Source of the DNA: Athripsodes cinereus | Lineage: Eukaryota > Arthropoda > Insecta > Trichoptera > Leptoceridae | Reading direction: 5' to 3' | Assembly (NCBI GenBank): GCA_947579605.1 | Contig: OX388318.1 | Span: forward strand, 10,354,001 to 10,418,000 | DNA length: 64,000 nt | Shown: positions 35,540 through 46,228 of the stretch, piece after piece | How positions within the stretch are numbered: the first letter of the stretch is position 1 | Layout: the number at the start of each line of letters is the position of its first letter | Made by a program: the position numbers and the translations under genes | Notes under the pieces: model-generated | What the model was told of the DNA's origin: nothing | Database searches by the model: none | The model's input: only the letters and a program-made list of their open reading frames with translations

Positions 35540-35724
35540 CTCAAGCAGGGTCAGTGTGATTTAAAACTTCTTAACCTAATACATCAATTGTAAATTAAAA
35601 AAAAAACAACTCTTTCGAACTTGTTGCATAGTCAAGTGCAATGTAGAGAAAAATTTGAAGCTATACTTTAATAATGTCTTTAACATGGAAATGAAAAGTT
35701 TACATTCACTGGAGCATAAGTAGA

Positions 35725-36006
35725 TCAAGCTCGAGGTGTTACATGAGGATGAGTAACGGAACGGTCGCAACTGGGGACACTTTCCTCAGCAGCGATAGCA
35801 CAACTAGAATTGGTAACATGCAGCAAGGTAGTATTTTCTAAAAGTTGAGGAACATTTGAAATTTTGTTATTAAATACCTTACATTGTTCACGTAGATCAT
35901 TAAGTGACTGCGCAGGTTCTACACCTCTTTGGGATAAAGCATGCTTCAATGTTTTTGTGTTTGATTTTTCCACCCGAGGGATGGGCGTAATTAAGTATTC
36001 AGACAT
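35725..36006 (-). CDS. Small gag-like ORF of the LTR element
   Basis: A 93-residue frame starts at ATG 36006 and ends at TGA 35725. Residues ~19-45 (TLKHALSQRGVEPAQSLNDL then REQCK) resemble a SAP-like helix-turn-helix of the kind found at the N-terminus of some retrotransposon Gag proteins. The rest is polar with scattered cysteines. It is far shorter than a true Gag and no zinc knuckle follows. It could be a Gag remnant of the non-autonomous element or a chance frame; its amino-acid composition is less AT-driven than neighbouring frames. Confidence 0.35.
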   Translation of the reverse strand: MSEYLITPIPRVEKSNTKTLKHALSQRGVEPAQSLNDLREQCKVFNNKISNVPQLLENTTLLHVTNSSCAIAAEESVPSCDRSVTHPHVTPRA

Positions 36007-37438
36007 TTTGAAATTAAAAAAAAATCAGTTGAATTTCAATTACTTGACTTCAAAAAATTCAACTGCGGTTCGCAGAGGGTTAACAATTTCAATCGTGTTC
36101 ACTAAGAGTTAAACCAACAAGTTCAAAATTCAATTGCTACAAAACAAAAATTTACATTTATTTTCAATTGTTACTTAACGTCCACAAAGGGTTAAGTGTA
36201 CTTACATTTTCAAATTCGTAAAAGGTTGTGAAAGGTTAACATTATTTTATTTCAACTTAGTTCAAAAAATTATTTCCACAAAAAAAATTAATTATTAATT
36301 TAACTCTTTGTCCCAGCACTATATAAGTATTAATAATTTTATCCCAGCACTAGTTCACTATGCATTAAACCATAGATGATATTGCATTCAAAAGTTCTCT
36401 ATAGAATCAACATTACAACTCTAATTGTTTCAAAATTCTTTTAACGAATTTAATATTCACAACCAAGGACACAAATCTACCTTTAAGATAAAATCAAAAC
36501 AAAAATTTATCATCAAAATGAAATTCCCCATCAGAAGCTACCACACATACAAACTTATTATTATGTATAGCTAGGTAGGCACAACAACATTGGTACAATT
36601 TTGAGACATTTCAACAATCAATTACTGCTTTGCAATACTGCCAATTGCACACTGGATCTTGATGAGAAAAGAAAAAGAACTATAACAATACATTACGATT
36701 CTCCAGGCGCAATAGATGTTTCCTTCCTTGGTACCTAGCCTTCAATGACGTAACCAAAAAGAACGTTGAACAATTATCGGAATATTAATTTGTTGTATTC
36801 ACATCTGTAGTGGAACTGCTCTACGGTCATCAAAAACGCTGGAACATGGCCTCATCATTCATTCATCTCTTGAAAATATCCACCGCTTGGCTCTGTATCA
36901 GGGTATCCTCACAGGCAGAACAACTGGAGAAACGCTTCTTGGACATTTGGTCTGAATTATGTTTCATTCAGACATTGAAGTCATTGTTCGAAGGAACTTG
37001 AAATCATCTAGCACTGTTTAATATTGTTTTACTTGAGTACCAAACGTACAATTGTACTTATTTATTTGCAAAAAACTGTATTTAATTATTTTATTATTAT
37101 TATAAAACGTTTAAAACTAGAATTGGTATTTATCTTTCACTTATTCTTCGTAACCGTTGTTATTTTTAAACTTTTGTTGGAGAGACGAAACATGACGTTG
37201 CGTGTTCTGTGTTGACCGTGTGAGTTGAGTCGTTTTAGAATTGAGCCGTGTCTTCGGGCGTGGCTCGAGAAGATACGTTGCAAAACGCAATTGCGTTGGC
37301 CATCTTGAATGTTCTAATGCGTCGAAATTTTAATTAGGTTATCACATAACAAAACTAATTGTATCTATTTTTACACTGAATTTATCACTATGAAACCAAA
37401 TCTGGCCACACGTTGCAGGCGTCATTTATGTAGACGCA

Positions 37439-38078
37439 TTATTCCACTTTCATTTACTAGTTCTCAAATTATTCTCAACTACTTTCCATTACACTTCCCT
37501 CCAAAACTTTCTCTGACTCCAGTCCACCCTTTTATACATTGTCCAGCTAATTCAGTCGAAGAACTTGAGTCTCAGTTCAGGGATAATTGTAGAGTTCTTA
37601 GTTTGGTTTCATAGATCAAAAGAAAACAGAAGTTAAGTTAAATAACAAAACATTTATTCATGGTTCAAATTATTACTGTCCGGTTCAACACAAACAGACA
37701 CACCGTTACATTTTACACAAGCACTTAATATTATACAACAAATTCTAAGTTAAAATTAATCAAGTCACTTATCACTATGTACAGTTTATTTTGATACAGG
37801 TTTCAATTATTGTTTAGCACTTTTAACACAAGTTATTTCTTTTCGGTTCAGCCACCGCCCAACGCAAAAGCGTCGGCCGGTGCTACCGAGGCCAGGGGCA
37901 GGGGACAAGTGAAGTTAGTTACAGGATGTTCAACATAGAGAAATTTAACGGAAGTCAAAATAGAGTTTTATTTAATATTTGCGGGATTCTTTCCTTCAAA
38001 AAAAAGTCAAATGGTAACTAAGTAAATTTTAATATGGAATACTCTAATAATTATCTATTGTTATTTTTAACTACGACA
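37439..38078 (-). repeat. LTR, right copy
   Basis: Partner of 32983-33622, in direct orientation and of the same length. The two LTRs appear identical, implying a recent insertion or an assembly duplication. Confidence 0.85.
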
Positions 38079-38083
38079 TCACA

Positions 38084-39159
38084 CTATTGAATGTTCTAAT
38101 GAAATGAAAGCGATTGGGAATAATTTTGGTCAGACGTCATATCAAACTAATGTTTTCCCCTATTTATGAGTGAGGTATCACAAATACAGGTGGTACAACA
38201 GTTATTCCGTGTTTGTTATTAATAACTAAGGGTTTTATTACTAGTATGATGAAATGATATAAAGGACACCTCATAAAGGATCACAAACTTATTAGTGACA
38301 GCAGGAATGACTTAGTTGTTTAAAATAATGACAAACTTCTCTATCTAACCGACAAAAGATACGTGCAGTGAAAAGATGGAATTATTTAAATGATATATTT
38401 AATATTAATATTAAAACACGTTATATAGAAACATCAAAGAAAACATGAAACATGATGCACTTGCCAATTAGACGTTGAAATTCTGAAATAAATACGTACG
38501 CCAATTTATGAAGAAATAGGTACATAATTATCTGTGTAGGTAATACTCGTTACATTATCAATGTTTTATAATTGCACTTGGTTTCAAAGCTCATAGCTTT
38601 TGTCGGTGCCTTTTTCTAAAAAACTCATGATATTATTTCAAAGTGCTCTTTATATTGTGCTTCTTTTTCAATGAGATGAAAAGTGTTTAAGTAATTAGTG
38701 TGCGATTATTAAATTGAGAATAATACATCAAACACCTTTCTCGGTCGGTTAAATACTTAATTTCCAATAAATGTTTGAACGTTGTGCAATATTGAAAACG
38801 ATTAACAATATTTATTTGTGGATTTTCTATAGGAAGATATTAATTTTAGAAATTCACTTACCTTATATTTTTCTACATAAAGGTCAAGGGACCTTGCATC
38901 CCTTGTGTCATTGCGACCATAGAAGATATATTGTGACATCCTTCTGTGTCATATCTCAGTCTCAAGACCTAGGTGCGTCATGTAACTCACAATTTATCTC
39001 GGTGTAAGAATAGACGATGATGTTGAGGAAATTTTGAATAAATATGTTTATACTTATGCACCTACTCACCCATTCTTCGTGATTCATTTTTTTTTTGTAT
39101 TCTATTTAAATTTATACTTTTTAAGAGATTATATTTAAAATTTAATTAAAAAAATACTG
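38084..39159. other. Non-coding stretch
   Basis: The 78-codon plus frame at 38771-39007 contains GC-richer bases 38880-39010 that share a short word with 32716-32745 but no recognisable domain. Confidence 0.4.
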
Positions 39160-39461
39160 TTTCATTCCACTATGAGAATTGTTTTAATTATTAAAACGTT
39201 TTCGACTACAATGTAGTCATCATCAGTAACAATACAATACTGATTAATACTGAGTATTGTATTGTTACTGATGATGACTACACCGTAGTCGAAAACGTTT
39301 TAACAATTAAGTTAGTTGGAAGACATCGCATTTTAGCGATAAACTCACGCTCTGTACATTGTATTGTATAAAGGAAATTTTCTTTGATACTGTTTTAACT
39401 TGTATTATTGTAACCAATGTACAGTGAAGAAATAAATAAAACAATTCTCAAAGTGGAATGT
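39160..39461. repeat. Long hairpin with Penelope-type termini; one arm carries a LINE tail
   Basis: Inner arms 39182-39238 and 39250-39306 are near-perfect complements. Each read outward gives TTACTGATGATGACTACA, a GTAGTCGAAAACG block and TTTTAA. Outer pieces CATTCCACTATGAGAATTG (left) and CAATTCTCAAAGTGGAATG (right) also pair, but in the right arm they are displaced by ~125 bp at about 39312-39438. Confidence 0.8.
39312..39440 (+). mobile_element. LINE 3' UTR fragment inside a hairpin arm
   Basis: TTGGAAGACATCGCATTTT and AGCGATAAACTCACGC form the same kind of 3' hairpin as at 21.1 kb. The fragment ends with AATAAATAAA. Confidence 0.55.
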
Positions 39462-40416
39462 TTATTTTTTAAATTTAATTTTGAATATAATATTTTATCA
39501 TGCATTTCCACAAAGTAACAATAGAAAATATAGAATACCTATTTATCATTTTTTTGTAATAATTAGACTACTATACATTAACAATGATAAAATAGGTGAT
39601 TATCAATCTACACTTTTTAGTAAGTAAATCCAGTCTCTGACATCTGATTGTGTAAAATTCATAAAATAATAAATAATTTCATTTCATTACAAAACATATT
39701 ACGTCAATCTAATTGCAAAAGGTTACTGACACAACTTTTTCCCGTCATAATTTTTTACAAAGTTTTTAATATAATCGGATATTCATTTACGTACGTGCAA
39801 TTAATACTAGAAAAAAAATTCATTAATAAATTGAGTTGCTATGCAAGTTGTTTTGACAGCGTGTCAGAGACAATCTATTATAAACTTCTAGACCTCCCTG
39901 TAAATTAGACACGGAATGATTTCTATTATTCCAAATATATTAAAAATAAAGCTGAGCAAAACAATTAGATAGTCTATAAAAAACTGTAGGTGAAATATTA
40001 ATGTGAATGTAAAAATAATAATTATTCATTCTTAGAAATACATACGAGCGTGCTTCTACATAACACGTGGTTATTTAACATTACGTGTTTTTCCTGAAAT
40101 TATCTTCAGATTCACACTTTTTATTCTATTTTTTTATACTTCAGGTATAGAGAAGACAGAAATCATTTCACCTGAATCTTTATTTAAATATAAAAACGTA
40201 TTTTTGTTTATTCGTTACACAAATACTTAAAGCAAGTTTTTACATATCTTATAGTTGATAAAGAGATATGGTGTCGATATTTAATTCATTTGTATTTTCT
40301 TTATGAAAAAAAACAACAACAACAAATAAAAAAGATTTAAATCTATAAATTCTAAATGAAATCTATAAATTCTAAACCAAATGTCTTTTGACATTTGGTT
40401 TATTTGTGTTGTGGTT
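39462..40416. other. Non-coding AT-rich stretch with a small hairpin
   Basis: A 12-bp hairpin AAACCAAATGTC/GACATTTGGTTT with a 4-base loop is at 40374-40401. The frame at 39648-39908 shows no domain. A CCAGTCTCTGACATC patch near 39629 resembles bases near 59500. Confidence 0.45.
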
Positions 40417-41107
40417 TTTAATTTTTATATTCTGTAATTTAATTTTTATAATTTCATTTATTTTAGAGGCATTGACTATGTAACAATTACGAGACATTTT
40501 CAAATGAAATATTTAAAACTTGAATCACTATGTTTATTTGTTACATTAATTTAAATTACGCTATCGCGATTTCAGTGCACTTGCACCATTGACGAGCTTT
40601 TTTTCAAGACTGACTTACAAAGATAGAACTATGATAGTAAAATAACAATAACAATAATAATAGACACTTATACATAATACAAAAGACAATGAATCATACA
40701 GCTGATGTTGGTGTATTACTGAATATAGATAATAATGGGGATTTATTAGGGGCTATTATTTTATTAATTATATTTACTTTGGAATTTAAGTTTTTGTTTA
40801 TTTCGAGTATTTCTAAAGAAGATAATTTAAAATAATTATTAACTGTAGTATGTTTAAAACTATGGTTATTTTTATCAAATGTATGATTCGATTCAATAAT
40901 ATGTTCCGCAAGTTCCGAGAAATTGTTATTGTTGAGACAGAGTTGGTGTTCTCTTATTCTAGTTTTGAAGTTTCTCCGAGTCATACCGATATATGACGCA
41001 TCACAATCTCCACATTTTAATTTGTATATTCCATTTTTTTCTAATGGATCTGTGGTATTTAATTGTACTGTATTTTAACTGTATTTAATTTTTATATTCT
41101 GTAATTT
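40417..41107 (-). mobile_element. Penelope-like element fragment between 24-bp direct repeats
   Basis: TTTAATTTTTATATTCTGTA plus ATTT is identical at 40417-40440 and 41084-41107 and flanks the whole fragment; similarity continues imperfectly beyond. Penelope-like elements often leave long or variable flanking duplications, so this may be the target duplication or a terminal-repeat remnant. The reverse transcriptase part is missing (5' truncation). Near the 3' end the minus strand carries AATGGTGCAAGTGCACTGAA followed by ATCGCGATAGCG, a terminus-like motif. Confidence 0.7.
40694..41072 (-). pseudogene. Penelope-like GIY-YIG endonuclease fragment
   Basis: About 125 codons are open on the minus strand, ending at a TGA at 40694-40696. 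The frame reads LEKNGIYKLKCGDCDASYIG then MTRRNFKTRIREHQ, with GIY and YIG sixteen residues apart, the CxxC between them and the catalytic arginine helix after. This is the C-terminal endonuclease of Penelope-like retroelements, which nicks target DNA before reverse transcription. Downstream SELAEHIIESNH is the usual H-containing motif. The upstream polymerase is lost. The listed ATG (40984) is internal; similarity extends upstream of it. Confidence 0.85.
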
Positions 41108-41404
41108 TATTTTTAAATTTTGATATCTTTTAAATAATTTCTATTACATTGTCTTTTATATGTCTTTGTGTTGTGTATTCGATTTTATTGTTGAAAAAAT
41201 TGTTTATATGTATATATCATGTAATAAGGGCTTTTGTCGTAGGATGAATAAATAAAAAATAATAAATGTTTTGAATAAGTTTTTTATACAGAAAATCACA
41301 TGAGTACGTGCGACATATATAAGAATAATTTCTTTCGTAATCAGTTATCTGCAAGAAATTCACTCTGTCGGTGTTTAGGCAGTAGAATTTCATAACAAAA
41401 TCAA

Positions 41405-41689
41405 TAAAACCAATGTTTTATTCTACTTTGTAATTTATTTTCAAGAGCGACGTCTTTCGCTTTGTCAGGACATTTTCAATCTCTTGTCAATGTCCTAACA
41501 AGACGAAAGACGTCTCTCTCGAGAATAAATTACATAGTAGAATAAAACCAATGTTTTATTCTACTATGTAATTTATTTTCAAGAGCAACGTCTTACGCTT
41601 TGTCAGGACATTTTCAATCTCTTGTCAATGTCCTAACAAGACGAAAGACGCCTCTCTCGAGAATAAATGACATAGTAGAATAAAACATT
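41405..41689. repeat. Two tandem 139-bp hairpins with Penelope-type termini
   Basis: Each unit folds: CCAATGTTTTATTCTACT..TAATTTATT on the left pairs with AATAAATTACATAGTAGAAT on the right, with CGTCTTTCG and CGAAAGACG inside. Unit starts are 41410 and 41549. The second unit differs from the first at several bases, so the tandem duplication is not brand new. The same stem motif occurs at 51.2 and 54.1 kb. Confidence 0.85.
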
Positions 41690-41984
41690 TATGTATTTTA
41701 TAAATTTCATTTTGCAAGATCCTCTAAAATTTCTAGAAAAGAATATATATCAGTATATACAGACATCATAACTAAACAAATATTTTTTTACAGTTCTTAA
41801 GTGGCTATTACCATAATATTAAGAGTAAAAGTATTTAAGGAGGATTTGAAACATACCTACTAGTATTCACAACTGATTTATGTATAATTTATTTTGTATA
41901 ATATTGTACTGTTTATATTATGTATGTGAGTTAGTGATGATATAAATATTAATAATAATAATAAGTGTATGAATATAGAGACCT

Positions 41985-42183
41985 CCCCGTTAGCAATTAA
42001 GTATATGGGTACATCAGGTGCTTCAAAGCGCGACGTTCGTTGTAGAAGATCAAAGAAAATATCATAATGTGTTATATTTAGAGCGCTTGTTTCACAGTCA
42101 TTTTTCATAGTATTCAGTACAAAAGCATCGTCAATGTTAATGATACACATAAAGCAATACATACACCTTATAAAGACAAACAT
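41985..42183 (-). CDS. Possible host exon, unidentified protein
   Basis: Within a 101-codon minus frame, about 50 residues (INIDDAFVLNTMKNDCETS, ALNITHYDIFFDLL, FEAPDVPIYLIANGE) have balanced composition unlike the F/Y/K/N/I-rich chance frames elsewhere. On the minus strand a pyrimidine-rich TGTTTGTCTTTATAAG ends at about 42168 and could be a 3' splice site. GGGGAG|GTCTCT at about 41987 is a weak possible 5' splice site. Beyond it the frame becomes a hydrophobic AT-driven tail. I do not recognise the family and see no partner exon. It could be a chance frame or a decayed transposon. Confidence 0.3.
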
Positions 42184-42279
42184 TTAGATTCAGAATATAA
42201 TATTTTTTTTTATAAATATTCTTCCCAAATCAGTGAGTACCTACCTAATTATCCAAATTTACAAATTTAAGATCAGTAT

Positions 42280-42502
42280 TTTTTTGATCTCCTATTCTTT
42301 TACTAAAGTTTTCGAGTGTCTTGTAAAAGGCAGTTGTTCGAAGAAAAAAAAAATTAAATCTTAAATTCGGTGATGAAGTTTGTCACCCATCCTAAATGTC
42401 TTTATTATTTAGCGTTGGCGCGGATAGGACCGCTTGCATGTTTGTAAGATGCAGCTGATCTTCTGGCTACTCTACATGTGAGTTATGCTATGTTGGTATA
42501 GA
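42280..42502 (+). mobile_element. S-family copy, nearly full length
   Basis: Order from 5' to 3': GATCTCCTATTC, AAGTTTTCGAGTGTCTTGTA, AAAGGCAGTTGTTCGAAG, TTTGTCACCCATCCTAAATG, GCTTGCATGTTTGTAAGATG, CAGCTGATCTTCTGGCTAC, GTTATGCTATGTTGGTATAG and a (TAGA)n tail. One of the best references for the family, ~220 bp. Confidence 0.85.
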
Positions 42503-42612
42503 TAGATAGAAGTTTTATAGAATTTGGGTTTGAAATAAACCGAAAAATACCAACTAATACCCTTACCCAGCCAAATGTTTGTATTGTAAAAATAGAGAAA
42601 ATCGTTGGCGAG

Positions 42613-42684
42613 AAAATTCGAATGTGGAATATCTCGAAAATTCGAATGTGGCATATCTCGAAAATTCGAATGTGGAATATCTCG
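42613..42684. repeat. Three tandem 24-bp repeats
   Basis: The unit AAAATTCGAATGTGGAATAT plus CTCG is repeated three times, with one substitution in the middle copy (GCATAT). Confidence 0.95.
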
Positions 42685-42752
42685 ATTCGATCGATTGAAA
42701 GTGTGAGATCTATTAATTAATTAAATTAAATTCATTAACTTAGGTATGTAAG

Positions 42753-43154
42753 ATGAAATTCGACATGACAATACTAAATTCAAATCTCTTACTAAAAATT
42801 AATATAAAATGTAAACTGATTTTCTTTGTAATTGATAATATCGCTAGACGTTACGATGAATACAAAAATATCACTAGGTACTTATGGAATATAAAGCAAT
42901 ATTTTTACTTTACCTATTTAAAATATTTTATTTTCAAAGTGTTACTTAATTCAGAAAATCAGTGTTATATTAAAAAAAAAAAACTTAAAAAGTTTAAAGA
43001 GAAATATGGTAAAACCACAAAAAGGGATAAAGATCTAAAAAGATTTACCATCAAAGATTTTTATTGTACGAGTACTAAAAAAAAACAGATAATAATTTTG
43101 TCTATTGTTGTGGTTTTCCCATACCTACTCTGTTTATTCCGAATCAAGTGTTAA
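42753..43154 (+). other. Unexplained 133-codon open frame
   Basis: The longest frame with no repeat explanation on this strand. It is lysine-, isoleucine- and phenylalanine-rich, with a K-rich middle (KKKKLKKFKEKYGKTTKRDK) and a hydrophobic C-terminus. No motif or signal peptide I can defend. The AT-driven composition makes chance the likelier reading. Confidence 0.2.
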
Positions 43155-44310
43155 TTCTTACGCAATGTTCTTTGAAGTCTTAAGTGTTGTGGGGTGCAAA
43201 GCAATATGTTTTTAATATTTCTTTACAGTATAAGTTCATATATTTAGAATACTTACGTGTAAATTACATTAAACTGTGGAGTTCTCAGGAAACATTTATG
43301 TCTTTACTAATTTTATTAGTAATACAAGATTTTAAGTGCTGTGTAACTGGTAGATATTTTAAAATCATCACCAGCATAGCATGCTGATTTTTTAATTCAG
43401 CCATGAAAGTTGATTACCAATTACAAATTACAATACCTTAAAATTCACTGCTTTAACAGCGCACTCAAAAACGTACAGTAAAGAACGGATATCAATGTAT
43501 TCTATTCCACACTTTTTCACAAGTTGATGTACCGTGTAAATCAGTTCAGAACTTTATTTCATTATTTTTATGATGAAACAAAATAGTTTCGAACATTCAG
43601 GTCTGAAAATCAGCTGATGAGTTCAATAACCTCGTAATAACTAACAACATTAATAAACTGTTTTCAGAACAATTTCAAGTTGAAATACCTCGTAGAACGT
43701 AGGTTGTGTTTGAATATTATTATTTTCCTATAAAATTCATAACAGCTCTTAACGGCTTTATTATTTTGTTTCATAGTAGTTGAACAGGAATATTGGAATT
43801 TAAATAATATTTTTACAACTTGAAATATCTTTTAAACTCGTTGGCAAACTCTCAAAACAACTATTAGAACAAAATTCGTATTGTTTTACTTGTTTTAGAG
43901 TGTATATTGTATTCTGAATAAAAGAATTTCGGAGAATCTCGGATGTAAGACACTTGAACACGTTTTTTTTAGAAAAAAATGGAATGTTCTTTACGATAAG
44001 AATAATAATAAAATGGTAATGAATTGTAAATGATGTTTTTGCCACTGAATGTTTTTAAATACACTTTATTGAATATTATTTTAAAATTATACGTTGGTAC
44101 CTAAATATTTTTAAAATTATTCTCATTTACGAAGTAGGAAAAAATGCAGATCAAGATTTATTCGAAATTACATGTTTTTCATTTTAATTGAATGAACAAG
44201 AGAATCAATATATATTTATATTTTTTTAATACTTTTTATTTTATCTGAATACGGGAAATGATTCTTAATCTTTAAGCTCATTGCTGAATTTAATGACTGG
44301 CCTGTAAGAA
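43155..44310. other. Non-coding AT-rich stretch
   Basis: No repeat or domain recognised. A short GCACTCAAAAACGTACAG at about 43460 may be a trace of a reversed S head. Confidence 0.4.
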
Positions 44311-44475
44311 TTCGTCGGTAGCCTGGAGGTAGAGTCTCAGCCTCATGCACAAGAGGTGAGCGGTTCGATCTCAGGTGCCGGCATACTTGCATTTTAAAAT
44401 AAAAGTTTTTAACTTACTGTGAAAGGTGTATGGGTTGTATATGGGTATATAATAGAAACCCAGATACATTTTTTT
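44311..44475 (+). mobile_element. tRNA-derived SINE
   Basis: The head GTCGGTAGCCTGGAGGTAGA gives a good A box (TAGCCTGGAGG) and GCGGTTCGATCTC a good B box, ~45 bases apart. The 3' part (CTGTGAAAGGTGTATGGGTT, AGAAACCCAGATACATT) closely resembles the 3' part of the SINE at 48.7 kb. A T-run and an S copy follow. Confidence 0.8.
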
Positions 44476-44481
44476 TTAAAT

Positions 44482-44636
44482 AATAAAGACATTTTACATC
44501 TTTAATTCAGAGATGAGATTTACCATCCATCCTGAATGTTTTTTTTTGACACGGAGAGGAGAACTTGCATGTTTTTTTACATTCGGCTGATCTACTGGCT
44601 ACCTCGCTTGTGGGATATTTCGGGATAGTATAGTTC
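44482..44636 (+). mobile_element. S-family copy, 5'-truncated
   Basis: ATTCAGAGATGAGATTTACC, ATCCATCCTGAATG, CACGGAGAGGAGAACTTGCA, GGCTGATCTACTGGCTACCT and GTGGGATATTTCGGGATAG follow the family order. It abuts the 3' end of the tRNA SINE. Confidence 0.75.
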
Positions 44637-44900
44637 TTATTCTTCCAATATCATATCAGAACTTACTTGACTATCATTAGCTTGAAAACATATATACTTA
44701 TCATGAACAGTTTGAAAATGATTTGGACTGGTAGAAAGAATGTTGGGTAGTTTTTGGAACAAAATTTTGTTTTTTTGATAAATAAGGCAGAATCGCAGCA
44801 ATTTTTAAGCTAGGATCATCTCAAATCACGTTGGTTTTGTATGTTCTGTAATAATGTTAGAACAAACATTCCAAAAAAAATTGACAATTACCTGGTTAAT

Positions 44901-45159
44901 GGTTCAATGGATAGTTAGTCCTAATGATAGTTGGCCAAAAAGAGCACTGTTCTTCCGTTCGCAGGGGTTCCGTCGGCCCGGGCGTCCCTCTTTCACAATA
45001 CACTGTTCCTATGACAACGATATCAGAGCGCAAGGAATGTCGTGGAAAGAGGTGACGCAATTGGCACAGAGACGCTCTGAATGGAGGAGGCTGGTTTCTG
45101 CCCTGTGCTCCCGAGAGGAGAGTTGAGGGCGATGAAGATGAAGATGAAGGTTCAATGGA
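44901..45159 (+). mobile_element. LINE-B 5'-truncated insertion with 11-bp TSD
   Basis: GGTTCAATGGA at 44901-44911 and 45149-45159 brackets 237 bp. The insert encodes SPNDSWPKRALFFRSQGFRR, SFTIHCSYDND and QLAQRRSEWRRLVSALC, then a stop and a (GAT/GAA) tail. The reading frame through the insert is intact, so it is young, but it contains only the last ~65 codons of the family. Confidence 0.9.
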
Positions 45160-45980
45160 ACAGGTAGAAAAAAATTTTTTTTTCGTCTGTCTCCATATTT
45201 TCGAGATGAACTTTGTGATGAAAATAAAAGAGTAAGAAGTAAAAAATATTATTGATATAATTTGTAATTGGGTACAAGTACCATTAATAATAATGTTTGC
45301 CAAATTATAGTTTAAAAAAAGACCTTTTTTTATTCTGGACTTCTGAGAATAAAATAGCTACGTTTTATAATGGGCGACTACTCGCGTACGCAATAATTTA
45401 TTATAGTTTTTAATCATAATTATAATTAGCGCTGCTTACAACATAATATTATAAGTATGCATGTACAACAATGTTATATTATCTATAAGTGATATTACTA
45501 GCTAGTTATACCCAGAAACTGAATAAACTTGTGATATATTTTTTTTAATAGTTTAACAACTATATGTCCTTTAGTAAGGAAGTTTGGTGATGAGGAATTT
45601 GGGGATTAACAATGTTATTTAACAAGTTATTTAATTGAAACTCGTCCAATATTAAGAGAATGTCCGTAGACTCATTGAAATGAGATAAGCTCTGCAACAT
45701 TTTCTGCAAGTTTAAAGTGTCGTTAAAATCGAAAATTAAGAGTCATTCAGCAACAGTCATTGGCAATATACAAATGTAAATTCGGCGATGAATTAATGTC
45801 ATCTCAGAATGAATAGATGGTTTTGTTTAATTATTCACTTACAAACAACTAAAAGAGTTCATACAAATAATATTATATACCTACAAAATAAATTTTTAAA
45901 AATTACATATATTTAAACAATTTAACGCCTGTGGCTGCATTCTATTCCCATTTATGTGTAATATATAATACGAGTATTTA
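45160..45980. other. Non-coding AT-rich stretch
   Basis: No feature recognised. Confidence 0.5.
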
Positions 45981-46180
45981 TCAATCCATCGTAGCATCTC
46001 TCGCAAATGAGGAAGCTAGCAGAATGAATGTACTTACAAGTCGTGCGCTTTGTGCAGAAGTCACTCAAGATGGATGGAATACTTTTGGAATGTGATACTT
46101 AAAACATTACTTATGTAATGTTTCTAAAATAATTACCTTTCACAAGACACTCGGAAAGAAACTGAAAAAATGTGAAACCT
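45981..46180 (-). mobile_element. S-family copy, strongly diverged
   Basis: CAATCCATCGTAGCATCTC, GAAGCTAGCAGAATGAATG, CACTCAAGATGGATGGAA and ACAAGACACTCGGAAAGAAA keep the reversed family order over ~200 bp. Confidence 0.6.
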
Positions 46181-46228
46181 ATTTCATCCGGGGTATCCAT
46201 AGTTAAAAGTCATATGTATACATATATA

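Larger units (their letters stand above)
32978..38083 (-). mobile_element. Non-autonomous LTR-type element, 5.1 kb, young
   Basis: Two 640-bp direct repeats bound a 3.8-kb interior. TCACA at 32978-32982 and 38079-38083 is a 5-bp target duplication, the usual size for Gypsy and BEL/Pao elements. The interior has no reverse transcriptase, protease or integrase frame. Minus orientation is favoured because the repeats then start with TG and a gag-like small ORF lies nearer the 5' LTR. I cannot recognise a primer-binding site or a clear polypurine tract, so orientation and superfamily are uncertain. Confidence 0.8.

Noticed and set aside
39238..39310. Canonical hammerhead ribozyme
   Set aside because: An extra base separates CTGATGA from stem II and stem III cannot be closed convincingly. 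Reported only as hammerhead-like.
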